Below, piece by piece: positions 16,932-24,804 of a DNA stretch of 64,000 nt; within the stretch, counting starts at the first letter, position 1; the number at the start of each line of letters is the position of its first letter. The DNA is from JBBQZP01 sp038207585 (lineage in GTDB: Bacteria > Pseudomonadota > Alphaproteobacteria > Rhodobacterales > Rhodobacteraceae): assembly GCA_038207585.1 (NCBI GenBank), contig JBBQZP010000004.1, positions 62,001 to 126,000 of the forward strand, in the 5' to 3' direction. A program made the position numbers and the translations under genes. The notes beneath the pieces were generated by a model. The model saw only the letters and a list, made by a program, of their open reading frames with translations, did no database searches and was not told the DNA's origin.

Positions 16932-18080
16932 TCAACGCGGCAGGTCCAGCCAATCGGGGCGCGGCAGGCCAAGCGCGTCGGGGTCGGCGATATAGGCAAC
17001 AGCGGCAATAAGGGCTGCAGCCAGGATCACGGCGGCGGCAATCTTCCACGCCGACCAAGGGCGTTCCCCCTGAACCTCGCCGGTTTGGCCGTTGACAACA
17101 AAGCGGAAACTGCGCCCGCCGTATTTGTAGGCGGCCATCCAGACCGGCAGCAGGATGTGCTTGAACGTCTCGGACCGGTAGTCGGTCTCAACCCCCGCCA
17201 CGCGCTGGACATCGCCGCCGATATCGCTGCGCACGTCATTTTCGATCACCCGCGCCATATCCTGACGCGCCTCTGCCTGCCCTTCGGCAAGGCCCAGCGT
17301 ATAGGCCTCGGCCTGAAAGCCCGACAGGTAATCGGGCGCATAGGGCACCAGCGTGCCGAGATCCCACGGCGTCAGATCATCGCCGATCCGGCGCGGCAGG
17401 CTGGAGGATGCCATGACCAGCACATCATCGAAATCGCGCGCGACGCGGCCCGAAACACGGGTCCAGCGGGTTTTCTGCACCTGCTCTTGCCGGGTTTCGC
17501 GCTTGCCGTTGACGACAACCTGCACGGTCTGCGTCTCATAATAATGATCGCCGCGTTCACCCTGATAGCGGCTTTGGGTGGCGGCATCAAAGGTCCAGAA
17601 CGGCACATAAACCCCGGTCATCGCGCGCCCCTTGCGGGCGTATTCGACCAGACCCGAGGGCGCGAACCACAGGCTGCCGAGCCAGCCGTTCATGGCGCGG
17701 CGGGCCTGATCCTCGGTCAGTTGGAACGGCACCAACGCTTGCGGTTTGATCCGCCGCGACGCACCGCTGTCAACCACAACGGGCGAGGCGCAGAACGGAC
17801 ATTCGGTGGCGTGATTGGCGCCCGAAAACGCGATCACGGCACCGCAGTTCGGGCAATGCGTGCTTTGTGCGGTCGCCATGTGGTCTTCGGGCAGGTCGTC
17901 GTGCAGGGCGGCGTTGAGATCCAGTTCGCCCAAGGCCTTGCGCCGCGCATTGGCTGTGGGTGCTACGATCTGCTGGGTATGCCCGCAATGATCGCACACA
18001 AGCTGCGTTTGCCCCGGCGCAAACCGCAGGTCCGCCCCGCAACTGTCGCAGGGATAGTGATATTCGCCGGGCTCCGCCAA
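16932..18080 (-). CDS. Double zinc-ribbon protein with C-terminal membrane anchor (YdjG-like)
   Basis: A 382-residue protein. Two zinc ribbons are seen at the N-terminus: C11-x2-C14 with C29-x2-C32, then CPNCGAV with CPFC about 40-60 residues later. A soluble central region of mixed strands follows (WFAPSGLVEYARKG, YVPFWTFDA), and a single hydrophobic helix lies near residues 350-370 (WKIAAAVILAAALIAAVAY). This layout resembles the zinc-ribbon/TM proteins next to SPFH genes in other bacteria, for example YdjG of Bacillus. Start is a TTG two bases after the SPFH stop, so it is translated by coupling. No enzymatic motif is seen; likely a membrane adaptor. Confidence 0.75.
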   Translation of the reverse strand: MAEPGEYHYPCDSCGADLRFAPGQTQLVCDHCGHTQQIVAPTANARRKALGELDLNAALHDDLPEDHMATAQSTHCPNCGAVIAFSGANHATECPFCASPVVVDSGASRRIKPQALVPFQLTEDQARRAMNGWLGSLWFAPSGLVEYARKGRAMTGVYVPFWTFDAATQSRYQGERGDHYYETQTVQVVVNGKRETRQEQVQKTRWTRVSGRVARDFDDVLVMASSSLPRRIGDDLTPWDLGTLVPYAPDYLSGFQAEAYTLGLAEGQAEARQDMARVIENDVRSDIGGDVQRVAGVETDYRSETFKHILLPVWMAAYKYGGRSFRFVVNGQTGEVQGERPWSAWKIAAAVILAAALIAAVAYIADPDALGLPRPDWLDLPR

Positions 18081-18082
18081 GA

Positions 18083-19171
18083 TCAGCCTGCGGGCGGTGG
18101 CGGCGGAACCATCGCGAACAGCCGCGCAAGATCGGTATCACCGGCGGCTTTCCAGCCATCCTGCCCGGCGGTCCAGACGTGGCTGGCGCGGGTCAGGCTG
18201 CCCGAGGCTGCCATCTGTGCAAGGTCAGTTTCCGAAAACGGGCCCTTGGTCGCGCCATTCTCGGCCACATGCCAAGCCGCGACGGCAGGTGCCGGGGGCG
18301 GGGCCGGAGGGGCGCCCCACGGGCCGGGCTGGCCCATCTGGTTTGCCATGCCCAGACCCATCGCAGCCCCCATGCCCGTGGCCATTGCAGCACCAGCGGC
18401 AGAGTTCGGGCTGCCCATGCCTTCGGCGGCATTGAACTGCATGTATTTGTTCAGGTCCCCGGCGATGCCGACCGAGGTGCGCTTATCAAGCACTTTCTCA
18501 ACTTCTTCGGGCAGGCTGATGTTTTCAATGTAGAATTCAGGAAGCGTCAGGCCGTAGTCGGCGACCTTTGGCGCAATTGCGGTGGTGATCAGTTTGCCCA
18601 GATCGGCGGTGTTCGCGGCCATGTCCAGAACGGGGATGCCCGCCGAAGCAAGCACGCGGCTGACCTCTTGCAAAATGACATTGCGGATCTGGAAGCTGAT
18701 CTCGTCGGCGGTGAATTCGCCGTCGGTGCCGACAATCTCGGTCATGAATTTGGCCGCATCGCCGACCCGCATCGAATAGGTGCCGAACGCGCGCAGCCTC
18801 ACCGGGCCGAATTCGGGGTCGCGGCACATGATCGGGTTCTTGGTGCCCCATTTCTGGTCGTTGAAGCGGGTGGTGTTGATGAAATAGATCTCGGATTTGA
18901 ACGGGCTTTCAAAGCCGTGATCCCAGTTCTGAAGCGTGGTCAGGATCGGCATGTTGTTGGTTTCAAGCACATAAAGGCCGGGCGTGAACACATCCGCCAA
19001 CTGGCCCTCATGGATGAACACCGCCGCCTGACCCTCCCGCACGGTCAGTTTCGCGCCGTATTTTATCTCGTGGCCTTCGCGTTCAAACCGCCAGACCATC
19101 GTGTCGCGGGTGTCATCGGTCCAGTGGATGACGTCGATGAATTGGCCTTTGAGGAAATCGAAAATGCTCAT
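18083..19171 (-). CDS. SPFH-domain protein with C-terminal GYF_2 domain (YdjI/virion-core-like)
   Basis: A 362-residue protein. The region 20-240 matches SPFH proteins of the YdjI type (VIHWTDDTRDTMVWRFEREG, ETNNMPILTTLQNW, FGTYSMRVGD). A flexible Gly/Ala/Met/Pro-rich linker (about 245-300) leads to a GYF_2-like domain (WHVAENGATKGPFSETDLAQM ends in HVWTAGQDGW), which usually binds proline-rich peptides. SPFH proteins form large rings or cages at membranes and organise microdomains. No signal peptide. It is tightly coupled to the zinc-ribbon membrane protein downstream and lies 22 bp from an exported DUF4241-like protein upstream. Confidence 0.82.
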   Translation of the reverse strand: MSIFDFLKGQFIDVIHWTDDTRDTMVWRFEREGHEIKYGAKLTVREGQAAVFIHEGQLADVFTPGLYVLETNNMPILTTLQNWDHGFESPFKSEIYFINTTRFNDQKWGTKNPIMCRDPEFGPVRLRAFGTYSMRVGDAAKFMTEIVGTDGEFTADEISFQIRNVILQEVSRVLASAGIPVLDMAANTADLGKLITTAIAPKVADYGLTLPEFYIENISLPEEVEKVLDKRTSVGIAGDLNKYMQFNAAEGMGSPNSAAGAAMATGMGAAMGLGMANQMGQPGPWGAPPAPPPAPAVAAWHVAENGATKGPFSETDLAQMAASGSLTRASHVWTAGQDGWKAAGDTDLARLFAMVPPPPPAG

Positions 19172-19193
19172 GGTGCCTCCGGGGTTCGCTGGA

Positions 19194-19844
19194 TCAGGAA
19201 GTGGTGCAGGGGGGCGGCAAAAGCCAGGTGCCTTTTTCGTCGGCCCCCATGAAATCGGCGTAAAGGGCGATCACTTGGCCCGCGCCGTCGGTCAGGGATG
19301 CTACAGGATAGCGACCATCGCCCCATCCGGTGCCAAAGATCGGAAAGCGGTGGCCTTGTGGCAGCGTGATAAAATCGGCGTAATCCGAGCTGTCGCCCAT
19401 CTTTTCCATCAGGAAGTCATTATAAAGGTCTTTGCCCTGATCGGCCAGCTTGGCGCCAAGCGCGTCGAGTTCCGCAGCGGTGTCGCGGTCCAGAAAAGCA
19501 CCGGTTCCGGTATCGACAGGAATGGTTGCTAGGTCTGCGCCGCAGGTAGGGGCTGTGCCCGAAAAGACCAGAACGGCCTTGGACACCCGGCCATCTTCGC
19601 GGTCGATCAGGGCGTAAAACGTGGCCGGTCCGGCAGGCACGTCTGCGTAGGGCCATTTGTAATCGGCGACGTAGGTCAGCGGATCGACCCCGATCAGCGG
19701 ACCGTTCGGAGTATAGCTGCCTACCTTGCGCAGATCGAGCGGGCGCGCGGTTTGGCTGATCAGCCAGTCGATCGCGGGCGGGGTAGCGCCCGCCAGCGGT
19801 GCGGGCAGGATCAGCGCGGCCATGATCAGCCCCCGCAGCACCAT
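19194..19844 (-). CDS. Exported DUF4241-like protein
   Basis: A 216-residue protein with a signal peptide (MVLRGLIMAALILPAPLAGA). The mature part contains GPLIGVDPLTYV, ALIDREDGRVSKAVLVF, PVDTGTGAFLDRD and RYPVASLTDGAGQVIALYADFMG, which follow the DUF4241 layout (a DP near the start, a V-D-x-G-T-G-x-F-x-D core and a C-terminal Y-P-V/D pattern). Function is unknown. Its ATG overlaps the stop of the DUF2927 lipoprotein gene by one base (TGATG), so both are probably made in equal amounts in the periplasm. Confidence 0.7.
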   Translation of the reverse strand: MVLRGLIMAALILPAPLAGATPPAIDWLISQTARPLDLRKVGSYTPNGPLIGVDPLTYVADYKWPYADVPAGPATFYALIDREDGRVSKAVLVFSGTAPTCGADLATIPVDTGTGAFLDRDTAAELDALGAKLADQGKDLYNDFLMEKMGDSSDYADFITLPQGHRFPIFGTGWGDGRYPVASLTDGAGQVIALYADFMGADEKGTWLLPPPCTTS

Positions 19845-20815
19845 CAGCTTGCCCCGCCCAGAATTTCGGTCGCGATGGTCTGGATGATCGGCTCTGCCTC
19901 GGCCAGCGTCATGCCGGGGCGCAGGCGGGGGTCGTAAAGCATCCGCAGCATGATCTCATCCTGCCGGGTCAGCAGCGCAAATTCTTCGTCATCGTTGAAG
20001 ATCGAGGGGCGCGCGCGGGGGCTGTCGTTCGCCAGACCCAACGATTGCGCCAGTTCTTCGTGCACGCAGGACAGGCGCAGAAGGTCGGGGTGTTCGGCGC
20101 GGATCACCGCCAGCGCGCGGGTATAGACGCCGGAGTTGCCTTCGGACAGCGCATAGACCGTGCAATAGGTGGACCGGGGAAGATTGACGAGGCCCGCGAT
20201 ATCTCCCGGTTCCAGACCCGGCACCTGGGCGCGGAAGGTTGGGCCAAGCGTGCGGCGCTCATCCTCGTTCACGATATAGATCAGGAAATTCGGGGCCGCG
20301 TCCGACAGCCCGACCGGGTGGCCGGTGATCCGCGACAGACGTGCAAGGAATGACCCGATGCGCGCCCGGTCGGCGGCGCGGGTGGCGTCGGGCACCGATG
20401 CGCCAAAGATCAGTTGTGCGCGCACCGGGGCCACCCATCGCCGCAAGCGGCTTTCGGTTTCGCGCTGCACAAGGCCGGTTGCCCCGCGCTGATATTCATC
20501 AAAGAGCGCTATCCGGGTAAAGTTCACCGCCAGCATGACATCGGTAAATGGCGTGTCCGCGCCGCCGCCATCGGTGCGCAGCATGCCTTGCGCCAGAAGG
20601 TCCTGTTGCACCGACCGGTAATACAGCCGCAGCGCCTCGCTTTGCGCCGAGGCGGGGGGCGGGGATGCGGGTTGCACGGGCCGCGTGGGTGGTGTTACGG
20701 GAAGCGAGGCCACGGGCACTTGCGGTCCGCAGGCCGTCAGCGCCGCCAGTAGGGTGGCGGCCAGCCAGCACCGCGGGCTAAGGAAACGGCGGGCAAAAGA
20801 GCGGCGCTGCGGCAT
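19844..20815 (-). CDS. DUF2927 lipoprotein
   Basis: A 323-residue protein with a lipoprotein signal (LAALTAC lipobox near residue 29) and a proline-rich linker. The DUF2927 region spans about 85-310, with RWVAPVRAQLIFG, CVHEELAQSLGLANDSP and SIFNDDEEFALLTRQDE; the HEELAQSLGL segment is a HExxxxxGL-type motif reminiscent of a metallopeptidase-like zinc site, although activity is not established. ATG 20815 (MPQRRSFARR) is preferred to an earlier ATG that would overlap the TelA gene and add residues before the signal peptide. Placed between TelA and DUF4241 genes. Confidence 0.78.
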   Translation of the reverse strand: MPQRRSFARRFLSPRCWLAATLLAALTACGPQVPVASLPVTPPTRPVQPASPPPASAQSEALRLYYRSVQQDLLAQGMLRTDGGGADTPFTDVMLAVNFTRIALFDEYQRGATGLVQRETESRLRRWVAPVRAQLIFGASVPDATRAADRARIGSFLARLSRITGHPVGLSDAAPNFLIYIVNEDERRTLGPTFRAQVPGLEPGDIAGLVNLPRSTYCTVYALSEGNSGVYTRALAVIRAEHPDLLRLSCVHEELAQSLGLANDSPRARPSIFNDDEEFALLTRQDEIMLRMLYDPRLRPGMTLAEAEPIIQTIATEILGGAS

Positions 20816-20825
20816 GATGTGCGGA

Positions 20826-22007
20826 TCAGGCCGTGCCCGTAGCCGAGCCAACGCCGGGGTTGCGCGCCCTGGCCGAAGCCAGTGTATCGCGCAATTCTGT
20901 CTCCATCTTGGTCAGTTCCACCTCTGCCGCCGCCCGTTTGGCCTTGCCGTCGTCAGCGATCTGCAGGCTTTCGTTGATCGTGGCGATCAGGGTGGCGTTG
21001 GCTTTCTTGACCGCCTCGATGTCGAACACGCCGCGCTCCATCTCGGTGCGGACCACGCGGTTGGCCTGTTGCAGGTTTTCGGCATTGGCGGTCAGAAGTT
21101 CGTTGGTCAGATCATTGGCCGAGCGGATCGATTCCGCCGCCTCGCGCGAACGCTGGATCGTGACCGCCTGCGCAAGCTGGGTTTCCCAAAGCGGCACGGT
21201 GTTCACCAGGGTGGAGTTGATTTTCGTGACAAGGCTCTTGTCGTTTTCCTGCACCAGCCGGATCGAGGGCAGCGATTGCATAGTGACCTGCCGCGTCAGT
21301 TTTAGATCGTAGACCCGGCGTTCCAGATCGTCGCGCGCGGCGCGCATGTCGCGCAATTCCTGTGCGGCCATGACCTGTTGGTCTTCGGCCGTGGCATTGA
21401 CCGACACTTCTTTCGCGGGGATCGTGGTGGTGTCCAGTTCCTTCAGCTTGGCCTCGCCGGCCGAGATGTAGAGGCCGAGTTCATTATAGAAATCAAGCGT
21501 CTTGGCATAAAGGATGTCCAGCGACTTGATGTCTTTCAGAAGTGTGTGCTCATGCCCCAGCAGATCATCGGTGACCTTGTCGATCTGGCTTTGCACAGTT
21601 TCAAACTTGGCGACGAATTTGGCGAAAGGTGCCGCGCGGCCCAGCAGTTTTTCCCACCAGCTGCGCTGACGGCGCACATCAAGCTCCGATACCGAAAAGC
21701 CCCGGATGGTCGAGACGATGTTGCGCAGGCTGTCACCGGCAGGGCCTACGTCCTTGTTCTTCACATCGGCCAGCATCTGCTGGCTGATGACCTGCAACTC
21801 CGCCTGCGCGGCTGACCCGAACGAGATGATCGACTGGGTGTTCGTCATATCCAGTTCCGCCATCCGCTTGCGGATGTCTTCGGCTACAGGTGCGGGTGCG
21901 GCCTCCAATGTCACCAGATCGCGGCCCGGTTCTGGCAGGATCGTTGCCGTTACGGCCTCAATATCGGCCAGCGCCGTGGCAGCCTTGGTGCGGATGTCTT
22001 CGGTCAT
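20826..22007 (-). CDS. TelA-family toxic-anion-resistance protein
   Basis: A 393-residue cytosolic alpha-helical protein of the TelA/KlaA family. Typical blocks are seen: SIISFGSAAQAELQ, VSELDVRRQRSWWEKLLGRA, KFVAKFETVQSQIDKV, and a long C-terminal helical part with VPLWETQLAQAVTI and LTNELLTANAENLQ. TelA relatives were first tied to tellurite resistance and are now seen with envelope-stress and ter-type clusters; here no ter genes are present. Start 22007 has GAGG five bases before it; ATGs at 22049 and 22091 are possible longer starts, the former also with a good ribosome site. Upstream lies XpaC, its usual partner. Confidence 0.87.
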   Translation of the reverse strand: MTEDIRTKAATALADIEAVTATILPEPGRDLVTLEAAPAPVAEDIRKRMAELDMTNTQSIISFGSAAQAELQVISQQMLADVKNKDVGPAGDSLRNIVSTIRGFSVSELDVRRQRSWWEKLLGRAAPFAKFVAKFETVQSQIDKVTDDLLGHEHTLLKDIKSLDILYAKTLDFYNELGLYISAGEAKLKELDTTTIPAKEVSVNATAEDQQVMAAQELRDMRAARDDLERRVYDLKLTRQVTMQSLPSIRLVQENDKSLVTKINSTLVNTVPLWETQLAQAVTIQRSREAAESIRSANDLTNELLTANAENLQQANRVVRTEMERGVFDIEAVKKANATLIATINESLQIADDGKAKRAAAEVELTKMETELRDTLASARARNPGVGSATGTA

Positions 22008-22145
22008 GGTCGCCTCATCTGTCGGTTGCGGCACGCGCAGGGTTCGCATGCGGTTCATCCCCTCTATACGCAGGGGATTGCCACTTCTCAATGTCAGTTC
22101 AGTGGACGTAGCGCAAACCCGTCGGATTCAGATCAGTTCCGCCGC

Positions 22146-23048
22146 CTAACCCTCCATCTTCAGCCGGTCGCGCAGAACGCCGATCTCGACATCAAGATCA
22201 GTGTGGTCATTGCCCAGCAGGGCGGTGGTGCGGGCGGCGAAGTTGGTTTCCAGATCATCGAGCAGGGCGGCATAGTCGGCGCGGGCCACCGGATTGCGGC
22301 TTTGGGCATAGAAATCCGCGAACTTCACCGTCGAGTCGCGTGCGCCCATCAGGTAGACGGTCAGGTATTTGCGCGCGGCGGTCAGATCGCCGGGATCGTT
22401 TTCCACGGTGCGGAAAAGCTGGCGGGCGGTCTTGGTGAACTGGTCGACGCGGGTCTCTAAGGGGCGGTCGCCTGCGCGCAGGATCGCGTCTTTCATGGCC
22501 TTCAGATAGGCCTCGGCCTCATCCACAGCGCGGGCGACGCGGTCAGTCTGGAAGGTGTCGATCCCCTCCATCCCCTTGTCGCGCAAGGGGTCGGGGCCGA
22601 AGGCGAAAAGGTGCAGCGCGGCCCCGATCAGGCCGATCAGGGCAGGCATCAGGGCGGATTGGCCGTTCGCCATCGCGCCCGCAAAAAGGCCGATGCCGAT
22701 GAAGGCCGACCCTGCCATCTTGCGGGGCAGGGCCGGGCGGCGGGCAACGCGGCGGGCGTCATACGCCTCTTGCGCGATGATGCCTTCGCGGGTCAGCCAG
22801 GCGGCCAGAAACAGCATCGCGGCGGCCAGAAGCCCTGCGACCAATCCCGCCGGTTTGCCGATAAACGCGGTGGCGATGAACAAAAGCGGCATGATGAACA
22901 GGAATTTCGCGCGACCGCCCACCTTGGTCGGGCGTTGGCCGTCAAACGCATTGCGCTCAGGTGTTTCCTTGCCGCCTGCAATTCCCGTCACGCTTGGGTT
23001 ATCGGCGCGCGAGCCGGGACTGAATTTTCCGCCGAATTTTTCCGCCAT
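22146..23048 (-). CDS. XpaC-family membrane protein
   Basis: A 300-residue protein matching the XpaC/5-bromo-4-chloroindolyl phosphate hydrolysis family. After a polar N-terminus, about four hydrophobic segments (about 50-85 and 115-155) precede a cytosolic helical tail with LTVYLMGARDSTVKFADFY. Despite the family name no phosphatase motif is known; XpaC and TelA genes are neighbours in many genomes and probably act together at the membrane. Its start overlaps the stop of a 27-codon gene by one base (TGATG). A 138-bp gap separates it from telA. Confidence 0.82.
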   Translation of the reverse strand: MAEKFGGKFSPGSRADNPSVTGIAGGKETPERNAFDGQRPTKVGGRAKFLFIMPLLFIATAFIGKPAGLVAGLLAAAMLFLAAWLTREGIIAQEAYDARRVARRPALPRKMAGSAFIGIGLFAGAMANGQSALMPALIGLIGAALHLFAFGPDPLRDKGMEGIDTFQTDRVARAVDEAEAYLKAMKDAILRAGDRPLETRVDQFTKTARQLFRTVENDPGDLTAARKYLTVYLMGARDSTVKFADFYAQSRNPVARADYAALLDDLETNFAARTTALLGNDHTDLDVEIGVLRDRLKMEG

Positions 23049-23131
23049 CACTGCGCCCCCAAAGTGGCGACATAGAACATCAGGCCCAAAAGCACGACGT
23101 AGGACAGGGTTTGCAGGCTTGATCCGGACAT
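23048..23131 (-). CDS. 27-residue single-span membrane peptide
   Basis: A small frame, MSGSSLQTLSY followed by VVLLGLMFYVATLGAQ, gives one hydrophobic span that makes up almost all of the peptide. GAGG five bases before the ATG gives a good ribosome site; an in-frame ATG six codons upstream (23149) would add MSVEAP. Its TGA overlaps the xpaC ATG (TGATG). Start signal, coupling and composition support a real gene, probably a small partner subunit of the XpaC/TelA complex, but no family is recognised. It could also serve only as a leader peptide for coupling. Confidence 0.55.
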   Translation of the reverse strand: MSGSSLQTLSYVVLLGLMFYVATLGAQ

Positions 23132-23203
23132 AGGGGCCTCGACTGACATGGCCTTGCGGCTGGTTGGACGCAGTATAGGTGCGGTTGGCGGCCCGGACCA
23201 GCC

Positions 23204-24193
23204 TTAGTCGGTGCGATTACGGGTGGGCGCGCGGCGCGGGGCTGCCGGGCGTTTGGTCTTGGGGCGGTCGGCACTTTGTTCGGGGGCTGATTTGCCGAAA
23301 GCCGGGGATTTGGCGCGTTTTGCAACACCTGCGGACGCGGTGCCGGTTTTGCGCGCGTCGGAAGCTTCGGCCGGTTTTTGCGCGCGGGGTTTTGCTGCGT
23401 TTGCGGCGTCACCTGCCGGTTTGCGCGCAGGGCGGGTGACTTTACCCTGCCCGCCCTCTGCCCGCGGATCAAGGCCCAGCTGGTCGCGCAACACCGCCCC
23501 GCGCACCTCTTCGACATCGCCGGGCTCAAGTTCGCCCAGCCGGAAGGGGCCGTAGGAGATGCGGATCAGCCGGTTCACCACAAGGTTGATGGCCGACAAA
23601 GCGCGCCGGATTTCACGGTTCTTGCCTTCGCGTAGGCCCACGGTCAGCCATGCATTCGCGCCTTGGATGCGGTCGATCACCACGTTCATCGGCTGAAACC
23701 GCTCGCCGTCGACGGTGATGCCCTTTCGCAAAGGCTCCAGATCGGGGTCCATCGGGTTGCCCTTGATGCGGACCCGGTATTTGCGCAGCCAGCCGGTAGA
23801 GGGAAGTTCGAGGCGCCGCTTCAACTCGCCATCATTGGTCAGCAAAAGCAGCCCTTCGGAGTTCAGATCCAGCCGCCCGACCGACATCACGCGCGGCAGG
23901 TCTTCGGGCAGATGATCAAACACCGTGGCGCGGCCCTTTTCATCGGAGGCAGAGGTCACAAGCCCCTCGGGTTTGTAGTAAAGCCACAGACGCGGCGGTT
24001 CGGCGGCGGCAAGGGGCTTGCCTTCCACCGTGATGCGGTCAGTGGCGGTGACGTTAAGCGCGGGGCTGTCGATCACGCGGCCGTTCACGGCGACCAGCCC
24101 CGCCTCGATCATCCGTTCCGCCTCGCGCCGTGAGGCGATGCCCGCGCGGGACAGGACTTTGGCGATACGGTCGCCTTGGGGGGTGGTGGGCAT
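23204..24193 (-). CDS. RsuA/RluB-family 23S/16S rRNA pseudouridine synthase
   Basis: A 329-residue enzyme. An S4 RNA-binding domain (RIAKVLSRAGIASRREAERM) is followed by the catalytic domain with GRLDLNSEGLLLLTNDG (catalytic Asp) and GKNREIRRAL. After about residue 245 comes a long Lys/Ala/Pro/Arg-rich tail, common in alphaproteobacterial RluB and likely disordered and RNA-binding. ATG 24193 (MPTTPQGDRIAKVL) is the start; the open frame extends upstream without support. RluB is more likely than RsuA or RluE/F from size and tail. Confidence 0.88.
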   Translation of the reverse strand: MPTTPQGDRIAKVLSRAGIASRREAERMIEAGLVAVNGRVIDSPALNVTATDRITVEGKPLAAAEPPRLWLYYKPEGLVTSASDEKGRATVFDHLPEDLPRVMSVGRLDLNSEGLLLLTNDGELKRRLELPSTGWLRKYRVRIKGNPMDPDLEPLRKGITVDGERFQPMNVVIDRIQGANAWLTVGLREGKNREIRRALSAINLVVNRLIRISYGPFRLGELEPGDVEEVRGAVLRDQLGLDPRAEGGQGKVTRPARKPAGDAANAAKPRAQKPAEASDARKTGTASAGVAKRAKSPAFGKSAPEQSADRPKTKRPAAPRRAPTRNRTD

Positions 24194-24235
24194 CAGGCGG
24201 TATCCTTCAGGGGCCGGACTCTGGCCTTGAGCGCC

Positions 24236-24285
24236 GGGGATTTTGCATCCCCGGACCCCTGCAGGATATTTGAGCCAATGAGAAG
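24236..24285 (-). repeat. Dispersed 3'-end repeat, copy 3
   Basis: Contains the core aggatatttgagccaatgag (24263-24282), a C-rich ccggacccct, and hairpin ggggat/atcccc (24236-24241 and 24247-24252). Unlike the other copies it lies in a divergent promoter region, upstream of rluB, rather than next to a stop codon. Confidence 0.5.
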
Positions 24286-24333
24286 GGGCAAGGCAGGCTT
24301 GCCGGGACTTGCGTTTTTCGGCATCAGCGGGGG

Positions 24334-24789
24334 ATGAGCGGATTTCGATCATTCATGGATATTGCGCTGGCTGAGGCGCAAGCGGCGGGCGCGCGGGGCG
24401 AGGTGCCGGTGGGTGCGGTCGTTGTGGATGCGGCGAGCAGGGTTGTGGCGCGCGCGGGCAACCGGACGCGCGAACTTTGCGACCCGACCGCTCATGCCGA
24501 GGTGCTGGCCCTGCGCGCGGCCTGTGCGCAGGTGGGGTCGGAACGGCTGGAGGGGCACGACCTTTATGTGACGCTGGAGCCTTGTCCGATGTGTGCGGCG
24601 ACCATTTCGGCGGCGCGGATCGCGCGGCTTTATTTCGGGGCGGATGATCCGAAATCGGGTGGCGTAAAAGTCGGCGCGCGGGTGTTTTCGCACCCCCAAT
24701 GCCACCACGCACCCGAGGTTTACGACGGCATCGGGGCCGAAGCCTCGGCCACGCTGCTGCGCGACTTTTTTGCCGGGCGGCGGGGATAG
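24334..24789 (+). CDS. tadA: tRNA-specific adenosine deaminase
   Basis: A 151-residue zinc deaminase that converts the wobble adenosine of tRNA-Arg(ACG) to inosine. Zinc and catalytic motifs are complete: HAE in DPTAHAEVLALR and PCPMC in LEPCPMCAATISAARI. The ribosome site before the first ATG is weak; a second in-frame ATG at 24355 (MDIALAEAQ) matches family N-termini and could be the true start. Divergent from the pseudouridine synthase gene, so two RNA-modification genes share one promoter region. Confidence 0.92.
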   Translation: MSGFRSFMDIALAEAQAAGARGEVPVGAVVVDAASRVVARAGNRTRELCDPTAHAEVLALRAACAQVGSERLEGHDLYVTLEPCPMCAATISAARIARLYFGADDPKSGGVKVGARVFSHPQCHHAPEVYDGIGAEASATLLRDFFAGRRG

Positions 24790-24804
24790 CGCCGCCCGTT
24801 CAGG

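Noticed and set aside
16857..18533. 558-codon open frame on the plus strand
   Set aside because: It runs antisense through purC, the zinc-ribbon and SPFH genes, which have clear families and ribosome sites; its protein has no recognisable domain. It is an effect of high GC.
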